Positions 1 through 8,279 are shown, numbered from the stretch's first letter. The stretch: 60,911 bases of DNA from Bacteroidota bacterium (GCA_027484685.1 JAIXSO010000029.1:1-60911), one strand, 5' to 3'. Made by a program: numbers and translations. The notes: generated from the letters alone by a model not told the origin.

Positions 1-2
1 CC

Positions 3-104
3 TATTCTTTTTTTCCTAAAAAGCCATCTATCAGAAAAGATGTAGAAGAAACAAATCCTGAAATGTTAATGTTGTTTGATCAACAACTTTCATTAGTGGC
101 TTAA
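3..104 (+). CDS. 3' end of a transposase-like gene (partial, left window edge)
   Basis: Only the last 33 codons are present. The frame runs from the window edge to a TAA at 102-104, and the protein tail reads FFPKKPSIRKDVEETN then MLMLFDQQLSLVA. The same 3' end occurs in reverse orientation at the other window edge, identical over 112 bp, as expected for a multicopy insertion sequence. The stop codon lies inside the putative terminal repeat, which is common in compact insertion sequences. An IS982-type element is a guess from the style of the C-terminus and terminus; no catalytic residues are visible in this fragment. Confidence 0.55.
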   Translation, partial: YSFFPKKPSIRKDVEETNPEMLMLFDQQLSLVA

Positions 105-118
105 ACCGAACTCAGGTT
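7..118 (+). repeat. Left arm of a 112-bp inverted repeat shared with the right window edge (insertion-sequence end)
   Basis: Positions 7-118 are the exact reverse complement of 60800-60911. Identity stops abruptly after position 118 (next base T here, A in the other copy), so 118/119 is the likely outer boundary of the element. Read inward from that boundary the terminus is AACCTGAGTTCGGTTTAAG, plausibly the terminal inverted repeat. Confidence 0.8.
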
Positions 119-242
119 TATAATCAAAAAATATACTTTTTCAAAAGAGTAATTTTGTTTTAAATATTTTAAGTAATAAAAATTACATTTTCATAATATT
201 TTTAGTTATTGATTTTCAATTTAAAGTAGTTTTCTTTGTAAT

Positions 243-1358
243 ATGTCACATTTAAAGGAACAAGTTAAGTTTATTGATAAAAATAAAACAGGTTTTTATT
301 CTATTTTAAAAAAGCGTGTAGATCAATATTTTATTGATAACAAAATTTCAAAACATGCCAATACAGGCATGGTTTTAAAAACCATTATTCTTTTAAGCGC
401 TTATATTTTACCTTTTTTAGCTTTAATGGCTTTTAGGCCAAGTTTTGGAATTAGTTTATTGCTTTGGAGTGTAATGGGCATTAGCCTTGCGGGTATTGGC
501 ATGAGCGTAATGCACGATGCCAATCATGGGGCTTACTCAGCTAACAAAAATGTTAATTATTGGGTTGGACATTCATTAAATTTATTAGGTGGTTCTGTGT
601 TTAATTGGAAATTACAACACAATATTTTGCACCATACTTATACCAATATAACACATTTAGATGACGATATATCCGACAGATTGGTTTTAAAATTTTCGCC
701 ACACACCAAACAAAAAAGTTTCCATCAGTTCCAATGGATTTACGCTTTCTTTTTTTATGGTTTACTTACTTTTTATTGGGCCGTAGCTAAAGATTTTATT
801 CAGTTTTACCAGTTTTCAAAAAATGGCGTAAACAGTGCTTCAAAAAAGGAAAATGTGGCTATTCTTTCTAAAATTATTGGCATCAAAATATTTTATTTTA
901 TAGTGATGTTTTTAGTGCCAACTTATGTGTTTCAAATTCCGTTTTGGCAAGTATTTACAGGCTTTATGCTGATGCATTTTTTTTCAGGATTAATTTTAAC
1001 AACTGTTTTTCAATTGGCTCATACTGTTGAACATACCGACCACCCAATGCCTAATGCAGATGGAGTTATTGAAAACGATTGGGCCATTCATCAATTAAAT
1101 ACAACAGTTAATTTTTCGCCAAATAACAAATTGCTTTCGTGGTATGTAGGAGGATTAAATTACCAAGTAGAACATCATTTGTTTCAAAAAGTATCGCATG
1201 TGCATTATCCTGCCATTGCTAAAATAGTAAAACAAACAGCCAAAGAATTTGGGGTGCCTTATTTAGAAAATAAAACCCTTTTTGGTGCCATTGGCTCGCA
1301 CATAGCCTATTTAAAACAATTGGGTAAATTACCTAATTTGCACGAAGCAATTGGCTAG
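243..1358 (+). CDS. Membrane fatty acid desaturase (acyl-CoA/acyl-lipid type)
   Basis: An integral-membrane di-iron desaturase that introduces a double bond into fatty acyl chains and so adjusts membrane fluidity. All three histidine boxes are visible: HDANH at residues 91-95, HNILHH at 126-131 and QVEHH at 308-312, the last being the Q-x-x-H-H form of front-end/acyl-lipid desaturases. Hydrophobic segments flank residues 45-90 and 210-260. At 371 residues it is full length. A TAATTTTG matching the Bacteroidota -7 consensus lies at 150-157, without a clear -33 partner. The next gene begins about 90 bp downstream and is probably a separate unit. Substrate and regiospecificity cannot be read from sequence. 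Confidence 0.9.
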   Translation: MSHLKEQVKFIDKNKTGFYSILKKRVDQYFIDNKISKHANTGMVLKTIILLSAYILPFLALMAFRPSFGISLLLWSVMGISLAGIGMSVMHDANHGAYSANKNVNYWVGHSLNLLGGSVFNWKLQHNILHHTYTNITHLDDDISDRLVLKFSPHTKQKSFHQFQWIYAFFFYGLLTFYWAVAKDFIQFYQFSKNGVNSASKKENVAILSKIIGIKIFYFIVMFLVPTYVFQIPFWQVFTGFMLMHFFSGLILTTVFQLAHTVEHTDHPMPNADGVIENDWAIHQLNTTVNFSPNNKLLSWYVGGLNYQVEHHLFQKVSHVHYPAIAKIVKQTAKEFGVPYLENKTLFGAIGSHIAYLKQLGKLPNLHEAIG

Positions 1359-1451
1359 TTTTAAGTGTTAAAAGCGTGGCTTTTGTTACTTTTTTTCAAA
1401 AAAATTAACACAATCGTCACATACAAATAGTATATTAGCACGATTTTTTAA

Positions 1452-1871
1452 TTGAAAAAGTACACGCTAGATATTACTGATGAGGAAGAAACACTTTTTT
1501 ATGGATTGCTTAGCAATGAAAAAGTGTCGCGCCTAGCTTGGCTATTGAACCATTCACTCGAAATAAATTTGGCTCGAGTTGATAGCATTGAATGGTATAA
1601 CGAATCGGAAAGAGAATATTTTTATTTTGATAAATTGTTTTATGAAGATGAACTTAACCATTTAACTTACACACTATTTGCCAATTACGATGAAAGTAAA
1701 ATTCTTTTTACAGAATTAAGAGCCATGCAGTATTTTATATTAATTGAGGGTGGACTTTCATTTTTTGATGAAAAATTATTTTTAAAACAAGTAAAAAATA
1801 TTTCTGAAATTCAGCTTGTTAGTATAATTGACCAAACAAGACTAAAACAGAAAGTAAATTTAATAGTATAA
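1452..1871 (+). CDS. IPExxxVDY family protein
   Basis: A small acidic protein of a Bacteroidota family that characteristically sits just upstream of pyruvate kinase, as it does here (16-bp gap), so the two are probably co-transcribed. Function is unknown. The start is TTG at 1452: an in-frame TAA occupies 1449-1451 and no in-frame ATG or GTG occurs before conserved-looking sequence, so the non-ATG start is forced. Length (139 residues) fits the family. The name-giving motif itself is poorly conserved in this copy; the assignment rests on overall character and the pyk neighbour. Confidence 0.75.
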   Translation: MKKYTLDITDEEETLFYGLLSNEKVSRLAWLLNHSLEINLARVDSIEWYNESEREYFYFDKLFYEDELNHLTYTLFANYDESKILFTELRAMQYFILIEGGLSFFDEKLFLKQVKNISEIQLVSIIDQTRLKQKVNLIV

Positions 1872-1887
1872 AAAATATAGCATAGAA

Positions 1888-3324
1888 ATGAGTAAAGCAC
1901 TTTTTAACCGTACCAAAATTGTGGCCACTATTGGGCCAGCTACTAGCAGTTTAGAAAATTTAAAAGCAATTATTAACGAAGGAGTTGATGTATGTAGATT
2001 AAATTTTTCGCATGGAACGTACGATGATCATCAAAAGGTGGTTGACAATATTAAAAAAGCCAACGAAGAATTAGGAACTAATGTTTGTATGTTATTAGAC
2101 TTACAAGGGCCTAAATTACGTGTTGGTGAAATGGAAAACGGTAAGGTAGAGTTAATTCAAGGCGAAATAATTGAAGTAACTACTGAAAAATGTATTGGGA
2201 CCAGTAACCGCATTTACATCAATTTTGAAAATTTACCTAAAGATGTAAATATTGGAGAGCGTATATTATTAGATGATGGTAAATTAGAGTTGAAAGTAAT
2301 AGAAACCAATAAAAAGAACCTAGTAAAAGCATTGGTTATATTTGGCGGATGGCTTTCTAACAAAAAAGGATTCAATTTACCTGATACCAAAATGAGTATT
2401 CCAAGTATGACCCAAAAGGATTTGGATGATTTAAAATTTGGTATTGAAAACAAAGTAGAGTGGGTGGCTTTATCGTTTGTAAGAACCGAACACGATGTGG
2501 TTTTTATTAAAAACATCATTGAATTGAACGATTGGAAACCTCGTGTGGTTTCAAAAATTGAAAAGCCTGAGGCTGTAGAAAATATTGATAAAATTATTGC
2601 AGTATCTGACGGTATCATGGTGGCGCGTGGCGATTTAGGAGTAGAAATGCCTATGGAGCAAGTACCTGTTATTCAAAAACGCATTGTTAAAAAATGTATT
2701 GAAGCAAGTAAGCCTGTAATTATTGCTACACAAATGATGGAAAGCATGATTGTAAGTCCTGTGCCTACACGTGCTGAGTTAAATGATATTGCCAACGCAG
2801 TAATGGATGGTGCCGATGCAGTAATGTTAAGTGCCGAAACTTCGGTGGGTGCATATCCGGTTAATGCCATTAGCTACATGCGCAGAACCATTATGGAAGT
2901 AGAAACTGGAACCAATGCACCTTATTTTAAAGGAACTCGCCCTAATGAAAACAGCGAAACCTTTTTATCGGATGAAATATGTTTTACAGCAGTAAGAGTT
3001 AGCGACCATTTAAAAGCAAGCGCCATTGTAGGTATGACTTTTTCAGGTTATTCAGCTTACAAAATTTCATCTTTCCGCCCTAAAGCAAGTATTTTTATTT
3101 TTACTACCAACCCGCGTTTGGTTAATACTTTAAGTTTGGTTTGGGGTGTGCGTGGCTTTTTATACCGTGAGTTCGAAAGTACCGATGATTCAATGCAAGA
3201 TGTAAATAATAACTTGTTAAAAGATGGTTATATTCAAAAGGGACAATTGGTAATTAATACTGCAAGTATGCCAATTATTGAACGCAATAGGGTAAATACA
3301 ATTAAAATTTCTGAAATAAAATAA
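1888..3324 (+). CDS. pyk: Pyruvate kinase
   Basis: Catalyses phosphoenolpyruvate + ADP to pyruvate + ATP, the last step of glycolysis, in the cytoplasm. Visible hallmarks in order: KIVATIGPATS near the N-terminus, NFSHG around residue 40, LLDLQGPKLRVGEM near 70, the K+/Mg2+/phosphoryl-transfer signature SKIEKPEAVENID with MVARGDLGVEMP around 215-255, and ADAVMLSAETSVGAYP near 320. The 478 residues include the C-terminal regulatory domain. It follows the IPExxxVDY gene closely and is followed after 6 bp by a lipoprotein gene, so it appears to head or sit within a multi-gene transcript reaching 4879. Confidence 0.97.
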   Translation: MSKALFNRTKIVATIGPATSSLENLKAIINEGVDVCRLNFSHGTYDDHQKVVDNIKKANEELGTNVCMLLDLQGPKLRVGEMENGKVELIQGEIIEVTTEKCIGTSNRIYINFENLPKDVNIGERILLDDGKLELKVIETNKKNLVKALVIFGGWLSNKKGFNLPDTKMSIPSMTQKDLDDLKFGIENKVEWVALSFVRTEHDVVFIKNIIELNDWKPRVVSKIEKPEAVENIDKIIAVSDGIMVARGDLGVEMPMEQVPVIQKRIVKKCIEASKPVIIATQMMESMIVSPVPTRAELNDIANAVMDGADAVMLSAETSVGAYPVNAISYMRRTIMEVETGTNAPYFKGTRPNENSETFLSDEICFTAVRVSDHLKASAIVGMTFSGYSAYKISSFRPKASIFIFTTNPRLVNTLSLVWGVRGFLYREFESTDDSMQDVNNNLLKDGYIQKGQLVINTASMPIIERNRVNTIKISEIK

Positions 3325-3330
3325 TACGTT

Positions 3331-3726
3331 ATGAATAAGTTATTTGCTGTTGTAATTTTGATGGTAATAATTGCATCATGTACTAAAACCGAAACTTTAA
3401 AAACCGAAACAATAGTTAATAATAAAGATAGTATTATAACTGTTGATAGTTCTTTATTCAATGGAAGATTAAAGGTTTTGGTTTTAGATGGAACCAATAA
3501 TAATACGGCTGTAAATGGAGCGCAAGTTTTTTTGTATCCCACTTATGAAGATGTGAAGCGAAATTATTTTATTTACTCGGTTTCAAGTGTAGCGGGAGAA
3601 GCCGATTTTGGCTATATTTTACAAGGAAATTATTACTTAAGGGCTCAATTTGGCGCCAAAAGCGATACCAATGTAGTGCAAGTTTTGGGGCAAAAAATCA
3701 TTACCCGAACCATGATTGTAAGATAA
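3331..3726 (+). CDS. Small lipoprotein of unknown function
   Basis: The first 16 residues form a lipoprotein signal with lipobox IIAS-C17, so the mature protein should be anchored in a membrane, probably the outer one. The remaining ~110 residues contain KVLVLDGTNNNTAVNGAQVFLYPTYED-like sequence (read here in parts), reminiscent of a carboxypeptidase-regulatory or transthyretin-like beta sandwich in which a 'gained' structural attribute is described as LV.D..G..V.GA.V.LY. It lies 6 bp after pyk and 7 bp before DUF2480 in the same direction. No specific function is recognised. Confidence 0.75.
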   Translation: MNKLFAVVILMVIIASCTKTETLKTETIVNNKDSIITVDSSLFNGRLKVLVLDGTNNNTAVNGAQVFLYPTYEDVKRNYFIYSVSSVAGEADFGYILQGNYYLRAQFGAKSDTNVVQVLGQKIITRTMIVR

Positions 3727-3733
3727 TAATAAA

Positions 3734-4252
3734 ATGGATTTAACAGAAGTAGATTTAATAGAAAATAAAGTAGCTAACAGTGGCCTTATTACCATTGATT
3801 TAGAAACCTTGCGCCATGCAGGCAAAAGGGTTTTGTTCGATATTAAAGTTTGGCTTTTTAGGGAAATGATTTTAAAGGAAAAAGACTTTAGAGATTTTGT
3901 TAAAAACCACGATTGGAGCCAATACCAAAACCAAAACATAGCTTTTTATTGCAGTACCGATGCCATAGTGCCTACTTGGGCTTATATGCTTTTGGCTAGT
4001 GCGGTGCAGCCGTATGCCAATAAATATGTGTTTGGCAATTTAGAACAACTTGAAATAGCATTGTATAACGATGCCATTGCACAACTGAACCCTGCTGATT
4101 ATGCCGACAAACGCATTATCCTAAAAGGGTGTAGCCAAAATGAGTTACCCATAGCTGCTTATGTAGCCATGAGTAATAAATTACTACCAGTGGTAAAAAG
4201 TTTAATGTATGGCGAAGCTTGTAGCAATGTGCCTATTTATAAAAAACGATAA
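3734..4252 (+). CDS. DUF2480 family protein
   Basis: A 172-residue cytoplasmic protein of a Bacteroidota-restricted family of unknown function. It shows a family-like N-terminus ending in VANSGLITIDLE, a central WLFREMILKEKDFRDF segment, and a C-terminal region with FYCSTDAIVPTWAYMLLAS and the cysteines of KGCSQNELP and GEACSNVP. Related genes commonly lie beside the TrpF-like gene that follows here after 9 bp. Neighbours on both sides are tightly spaced, which suggests co-transcription with pyk. Confidence 0.8.
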   Translation: MDLTEVDLIENKVANSGLITIDLETLRHAGKRVLFDIKVWLFREMILKEKDFRDFVKNHDWSQYQNQNIAFYCSTDAIVPTWAYMLLASAVQPYANKYVFGNLEQLEIALYNDAIAQLNPADYADKRIILKGCSQNELPIAAYVAMSNKLLPVVKSLMYGEACSNVPIYKKR

Positions 4253-4261
4253 AAGAATTAA

Positions 4262-4879
4262 ATGAATCAAAACGTAAAAATTAAGTTGGGTAATATTACC
4301 AACTTAAGCGATGCCCGCTTTGCAGCCGCAGCAGGTATTGATTATATGGGTTTTTGTTTTGACCCTCAAAGTGTAAGTTATATCCCGCCAGTTAAAGCCA
4401 AAGAAATTATCGATTGGACTTCAGGATGCTATGTGGTGGCTGAGTTTGGAAACCAAACCATGAAAGAAGTGGCTGATATTGTTGACATGTTAAACATTGA
4501 TATTGTAGAACTAAACAACGATTTATTGCCAACCGATTTAGCCGAAATAGACAAGCCTATTATAAAAAAAATTGATACCAGTTTATGTGATGTAACTGCG
4601 CTTCATAAAATTTTTGAAGTATATACCGATAAAGTAGATGCTTTTCATTTATATGCAAGCAATGGACATACTTTGACTGCTGAAGACTTAAAACAAATAT
4701 GTGCCAATAACAAAATAGTCTGGGGTTATAATACTGCGCCCGAAAACATAAAAGAAACATTGGCTAATTATAAGCCTTATGCCTTAAACATAATAGGAGG
4801 CGATGAAGAAAAAACGGGCCTTAAAGACTTTGAAGAACTGAACAATGTATTAGATGCATTGGGATTATACGAAGCATAA
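4262..4879 (+). CDS. TrpF-like (phosphoribosylanthranilate isomerase fold) protein, probably not an active PRAI
   Basis: A 205-residue protein with the TIM-barrel opening of phosphoribosylanthranilate isomerase: KLGNITNLSDARFAAAAGID then MGFCFDPQSVSYIPP, which aligns with KICGITNLEDA...GA..LGF.F.P.SPRY. In true TrpF the catalytic cysteine follows K-I; here the residue is Gly10 (K-L-G-N-I). The catalytic aspartate region also appears as FHLYASNGH around residues 124-132, with no clear Asp. The late phosphate-binding glycines are partly kept (ALNIIGGDEEKTGLKDFEELN). No other trp gene is in the window. I infer a repurposed paralogue that follows DUF2480 in Bacteroidota. Confidence 0.75.
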   Translation: MNQNVKIKLGNITNLSDARFAAAAGIDYMGFCFDPQSVSYIPPVKAKEIIDWTSGCYVVAEFGNQTMKEVADIVDMLNIDIVELNNDLLPTDLAEIDKPIIKKIDTSLCDVTALHKIFEVYTDKVDAFHLYASNGHTLTAEDLKQICANNKIVWGYNTAPENIKETLANYKPYALNIIGGDEEKTGLKDFEELNNVLDALGLYEA

Positions 4880-4899
4880 TACAACACATAATTTAATGC

Positions 4900-4937
4900 A
4901 AAAAAGCTATTAGGTTTTAAACTTGATAGCTTTTTTT
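4900..4937 (+). terminator. Rho-independent terminator after the pyk-to-TrpF-like run
   Basis: AAAAAAGCTAT at 4900-4910 pairs with ATAGCTTTTTT at 4926-4936, with a short AT-rich loop and a run of Ts, 20 bp after the stop codon of the preceding gene. Confidence 0.75.
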
Positions 4938-5035
4938 GTGAGGTTTAGTTAATATTATTATTAGTGCCGCTTCGCGAAAATAGGAAAAATGGTGGGTTAA
5001 GGTCAGGAATAGTGGTCAAGCACCTTGTGATAGAC

Positions 5036-5581
5036 CTACCCTTGATATAAACTAAAATTAATGGGAACTTTGGATGCAAAATAAAGAAGTATCATTATGA
5101 TTAGGTAAATTATTAAACAAGTATATTGAATCAAGCTGTATCTTTTATCTGAAAAATTAATATTTACAAGAAACCATAATGAGTAAATTACTATTAATCC
5201 TAAAATACCAATTGGTAAATCAAAAACCCAATCATTACTTCTTTGACTACCCCAAGAAAACCCATTTCTCATTGTCCAAGGTCCCTGTTCTCGTCCGTAA
5301 ATTATATAAATTAGGTAAGCTAAAGAGGAAAAAATCAAGACTAATAAAACTGCTATATAAATTATTTGCACCTGTTTATCAAAAATTTGTTTACCTAACT
5401 TCCTACTGTAATAAATTAGAATTTTAAAAATTAAAGGAACTGCTAATCCAAGTATTACTAAATTCGACAATACGTAAAGGCCAGGATTATAATTGTAATA
5501 CCAAATTATTTCTATAAACCAACTTGTTAGTACTGCGGTAATTATTGACGTTAAATTTTTGCTAAATAAATTTATTTTCAT
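5036..5581 (-). CDS. Polytopic membrane protein of unknown function
   Basis: A 181-residue protein with about five hydrophobic spans, at approximate residues 10-28, 37-57, 72-95, 125-145 and 155-175, and short polar loops. No conserved catalytic motif is seen. The longest reading starts at a GTG five codons upstream (5594-5596), but ATG at 5579-5581 is preferred because it is a normal start and the GTG lies on the edge of a repeat unit. The gene is isolated: intergenic repeats begin immediately upstream of it, and it has no operon partner. It may be a recent accessory gene. Confidence 0.6.
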   Translation of the reverse strand: MKINLFSKNLTSIITAVLTSWFIEIIWYYNYNPGLYVLSNLVILGLAVPLIFKILIYYSRKLGKQIFDKQVQIIYIAVLLVLIFSSLAYLIYIIYGREQGPWTMRNGFSWGSQRSNDWVFDLPIGILGLIVIYSLWFLVNINFSDKRYSLIQYTCLIIYLIIMILLYFASKVPINFSLYQG

Positions 5582-5595
5582 TTGTTTTTTTTCCA

Positions 5596-5916
5596 CTGTT
5601 GGTGTTTAGCGAAGCGTCACCAACAGCAATTACTTTTTGTTTTTACTCTTAAAATAATTACTTCTACTCCACAAGTTTCTAGGCTTTTTGCCTGCTGATA
5701 ATTGGTCTATTAGCTCTTTAATAGTTTAGCTTTCATTTAAAACAAAAATATCAATTAGGTTTATTAAAGCAAGTTTAATTTTATAGGGAAATTGAGCCAG
5801 CTAAAATCCAGCATTTCCGAATAATTTTCTCCTCCAAAATGCGTTCGGAATTAACAGAAGTAAAAAAAATAATCCTAATATTCTTGTTGGTGTCGCTTCG
5901 CTCTAACACCAACAAG
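5596..5916. repeat. 321-bp dispersed repeat with palindromic ends, copy A (REPIN-like)
   Basis: The unit begins with the hairpin CTGTTGGTG / CACCAACAG (5596-5604 with 5618-5626; loop TTTAGCGAAGCGT) and ends with the hairpin CTTGTTGGTGT / ACACCAACAAG (5883-5893 with 5906-5916; loop contains CGCTTCGC). The two terminal hairpins are inverted versions of each other. A second full copy of exactly the same length is at 8999-9319 and a truncated one at 7993-8152. The interior has no convincing reading frame; shared interior landmarks are GCCTGCTGATAATTGGTCTA and CATTTCCGAATAATTTT. Confidence 0.8.
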
Positions 5917-6240
5917 GGCAGGGAAATGTAATGGCAAGGTATTACTTAACCAAGGAAGATGCCTCCGGCATGACGAGGTGGGGAATTTTGAATAACGAAT
6001 AACTAAGTAAGAAGTGCTGAAACTAGCGTCATCGCGAGGCACGAAGCGATCTCAAGTTATGGAATACAAATACTCGCTTGAGATTGCTTCTCTACGATCG
6101 CAATGACGTTTGTTGCTAATGGAAAAGAATAAGTTAACTAAGGAAGATGCCTCCGGCATGACGAGGTGGGTAAAATAATAAATGGTTGTTGGTATCCAAA
6201 GGTTTTTGGAATTAGCTACGGTAAAAAATTAAAACAATTC
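5917..6240. repeat. Repeat-rich intergenic stretch with a composite hairpin element (copy 1)
   Basis: No gene is seen. 6003-6123 is a repeat also present at 16960-17108. Its core, 6027-6109, folds into a long imperfect hairpin in which CGTCATCGCGAG...GAAGCGATCTCAAG pairs with CTTGAGATTGCTTC...TCGCAATGACG. This resembles the CGTCATTGCGAGG-type repeats found across many bacterial genomes. Short hairpins ATGCC-TCC-GGCAT at 5959-5971 and 6147-6159 flank it, each followed by GACGAGGTGGG. The same composite order (hairpin, then GATGCCTCCGGCATGAC) recurs at 17133-17145. Confidence 0.7.
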
Positions 6241-6447
6241 GACCCTTTCAGGGTCATAAATAACTTACTTTAATTTACCCCGAACTTCGTTCGCGGCTAT
6301 TCATATTCAATCCTTTCAAGATTGTCGTTATATAAAAATAGGTTTGAATTTATTATTTAAAACCCCAAAGGGGTTTAATTTAAATAGCCCCGAATGAAAT
6401 TCGGTGGCACTAATTAATTAATAACAAATGCAACTACGAAGTAGTTG
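6241..6447. repeat. Array of six short perfect palindromes
   Basis: Six small hairpins with 3-7-base loops occur in 207 bp: GACCC-TTTCA-GGGTC (6241-6255), CGAAC-TTC-GTTCG (6281-6293), CAATC...GATTG (6308-6324), AAACCCC-AAA-GGGGTTT (6360-6376), CCGAAT-GAA-ATTCGG (6390-6404) and CAACTAC-GAA-GTAGTTG (6431-6447). Stems differ in sequence but the design is the same. There is no reading frame. Such clusters are seen between genes in some Bacteroidota; their role is unknown. Confidence 0.7.
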
Positions 6448-6525
6448 AACTTTTGGTAAATAACATAAAATTATTAAGGCAGTTAAACTCTCCATTTCAA
6501 TCAAATGTTTAATGGAAAGATATTT

Positions 6526-7264
6526 ATTAACTAAGGAAGATGCCTCCGGCATGACAACGTGGGGATTTTGAATGATAAATTTTGAGTTTTGTGGCGCAAG
6601 GCGTGATGAATAACGAATATCGAATTAAGAATAAACTATACTCATGCAAATTGTTATTCTAATCCGCTTGGTTAACAACTATTTTTACATCAAGTATAAG
6701 CAAAACACGCATACTTTCTTAAAATAGTTTTACTATAGAAATACTACTTATCGAATTTAGGAAAACATCTTTACCTTCTTTAAAATTTCTTACTCTTGGA
6801 TCAGAATATTCATCAAGCTCAACAAAATTAAAAGAAATACCAGTTTGAAATTGTAGATTGATTTTATTCTTTTTTAAACTCACCTGGATTCCAGCCATTG
6901 TTATAAGTGAGTTTTTATAATAGAGATCATATTCAATAGTTGATAAATTTACATAATTATATTGCCTTTCATTATTATATTTAAATTGAAAACTTGCCAA
7001 TGGATGAAAATAGTTTAAAAATTTTCTTTTAAAAACCATGGTTTCTTTGATGTTATATGAATATTTTGTACTAGAACTATTACCAATACCAACACTTACA
7101 TAATGTTGTACTTTAAAATTATTAAACATCAATCCTCCATTTAAATCAAATCTGATAGTAGGATAAGGCGTATAAAACGAACCACTCAATTCGGCAAAAG
7201 GTTTTATTTTACTGGCAAAACAAATGGTTGTAATGAAGCAAAATACTAAAACTAAGTTTTTCAT
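6526..7264. repeat. Segmental duplication, copy 1 (partner 11614-12353)
   Basis: About 740 bp covering a secreted-protein gene and its 3' flank is duplicated about 5 kb away in the same orientation. Landmarks in both copies are GGCATGACAACGTGG, TTTTGAGTTTTGTGGCGCAA, AATCCGCTTGGT and GCAAAACACGCATACTTTCT. The copies have diverged at many positions, so the event is not very recent. Confidence 0.75.
6719..7264 (-). CDS. Secreted/outer-membrane beta-rich protein, paralogue 1
   Basis: A 181-residue protein with a signal peptide (MKNLVLVFCFITTICFA then SKIKPF). The mature part alternates hydrophobic and polar residues with aromatic strand ends (VQHYVSVGIGNS, FLNYFHPLASFQFKY, INLQFQTGISFNF, ISIVKLF at the C-terminus), as in small outer-membrane beta-barrels. 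The terminal Phe fits a barrel. It is clearly homologous over its full length to the gene at 11808-12353, and the duplication includes the 3' flank. The segment between signal and first strand (KPFAELSGSFYTPYPTIRFD) is the most conserved part. Specific function is unknown. Confidence 0.7.
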   Translation of the reverse strand: MKNLVLVFCFITTICFASKIKPFAELSGSFYTPYPTIRFDLNGGLMFNNFKVQHYVSVGIGNSSSTKYSYNIKETMVFKRKFLNYFHPLASFQFKYNNERQYNYVNLSTIEYDLYYKNSLITMAGIQVSLKKNKINLQFQTGISFNFVELDEYSDPRVRNFKEGKDVFLNSISSISIVKLF

Positions 7265-7369
7265 TTTGGAGTTGTTTATTTTAATGCTAATGAGTTTCTA
7301 TTTGTATTGGTTTATAGATAGTTAATGTTGGAGAGGCTTCGATCAAACACTAGCAAGAAATAGATTTCA

Positions 7370-7954
7370 TTAATATTTTATTTCACTAATTTTCCATTCA
7401 CCATTCTGTTTTATAAAAGTTATAATTATTTCTTTTACAAAATCACTTTTTATAACATTTTTATTATCAAAATAGAGGGAACCAACAACAAAAGCATTTT
7501 TATTAACAACCCTAACGTTTTTAATTGCATATATATCAAACATTTCTTGTCCTCCGGTCCATCTATAATAATTTTTAAAATTGGTATTTAATTTTTAAAA
7601 TTGGTCTAAGTCGGTAAGTTTTAAATAATCGGTATATTTTATTTGTGACAACTTTATTACACATTCATTGTATGATTCTCTTTCCTTTGTTAGAAGAGAA
7701 TCAGAAAAAGACAATTGTTTTAAATTTTTGAAATACTTCGAAAAGTCAAGAGTTGTCATGCCGTTTTTATTTTCTATTTCTATAGGATTATATTCATCAG
7801 TTTTATGGTTTTTAGTAGCAGATATATACCAATTGAAAAAGTTAATTGAAATCTTTGATACTTCAATAGAATCACTTTCTTGGTTTTGTGAGTAACAATC
7901 AAATGATATAAACATTAACAAAAGTAAAAATAGTTTAATTAATAATCTTATCAT
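7370..7954 (-). pseudogene. Secreted protein gene interrupted by an in-frame stop created by a 21-nt near-tandem duplication
   Basis: The reading frame starts at 7954 with a signal peptide (MIRLLIKLFLLLLMF...CYSQ) and hits TAA at 7595-7597 after ...KLTDLDQF. The same frame continues without another stop for 74 more codons to TAA at 7370-7372 and reads like a normal protein end: NYYRWTGGQEMFDIY...VVNKNAFVVGSLYFDN...EWKISEIKY. Around the stop, CCAATTTTAAAAATTA occurs twice, 20 bp apart. Removing 21 nt restores DQF-KNYYRW. The C-terminal part (NAFVVGSLYFD...IITFIKQNGEWKI) resembles NTF2-like/DUF3828-type secreted proteins. It is either a pseudogene, a 119-residue truncated product, or a readthrough gene. 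Confidence 0.7.
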
Positions 7955-7992
7955 TTATCTTCCTTTATAATATTAGTTTTAAAGTTTTGCCG

Positions 7993-8152
7993 CTGTTGAT
8001 GTTTAGCGCAGCGTCAACATCAGCAATTATTTTTTATTTTTACTATTAAAAGAATTAACTTCTTCTCTAACGGTTACTAAGCTTTCTGCCTGCTGATAAT
8101 TGGTCTATTAGTTCTTTAATAGTTTAGCATTTATTTAAAACAAAAATATTAA
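7993..8152. repeat. 321-bp dispersed repeat, truncated copy B
   Basis: Shares the left half of the repeat unit, from the degraded end hairpin (CTGTTGATG...TTAGCGCAGCGT) through GCCTGCTGATAATTGGTCTA and AAAACAAAAATATTAATT. The right half and right hairpin are missing. It fills most of the gap between the interrupted gene and the 57-residue gene. I see nothing else in 7955-8279. Confidence 0.7.
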
Positions 8153-8279
8153 TTTAGTTAAATTTACTAGGTTAATATTATTCCGTTAATTTCGTGTGAG
8201 TCCAATTGTTTTATGTGAGTAGTATCAGCCATTATAATTTACAAAATAGTTTTGGACTATTTTGTAAATAAAATTGATG

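Noticed and set aside
150-157. TAATTTTG as a promoter -7 box for the desaturase gene
   Set aside because: Matches the Bacteroidota consensus, but no TTTG -33 element lies at suitable spacing, and such strings are frequent in AT-rich DNA.
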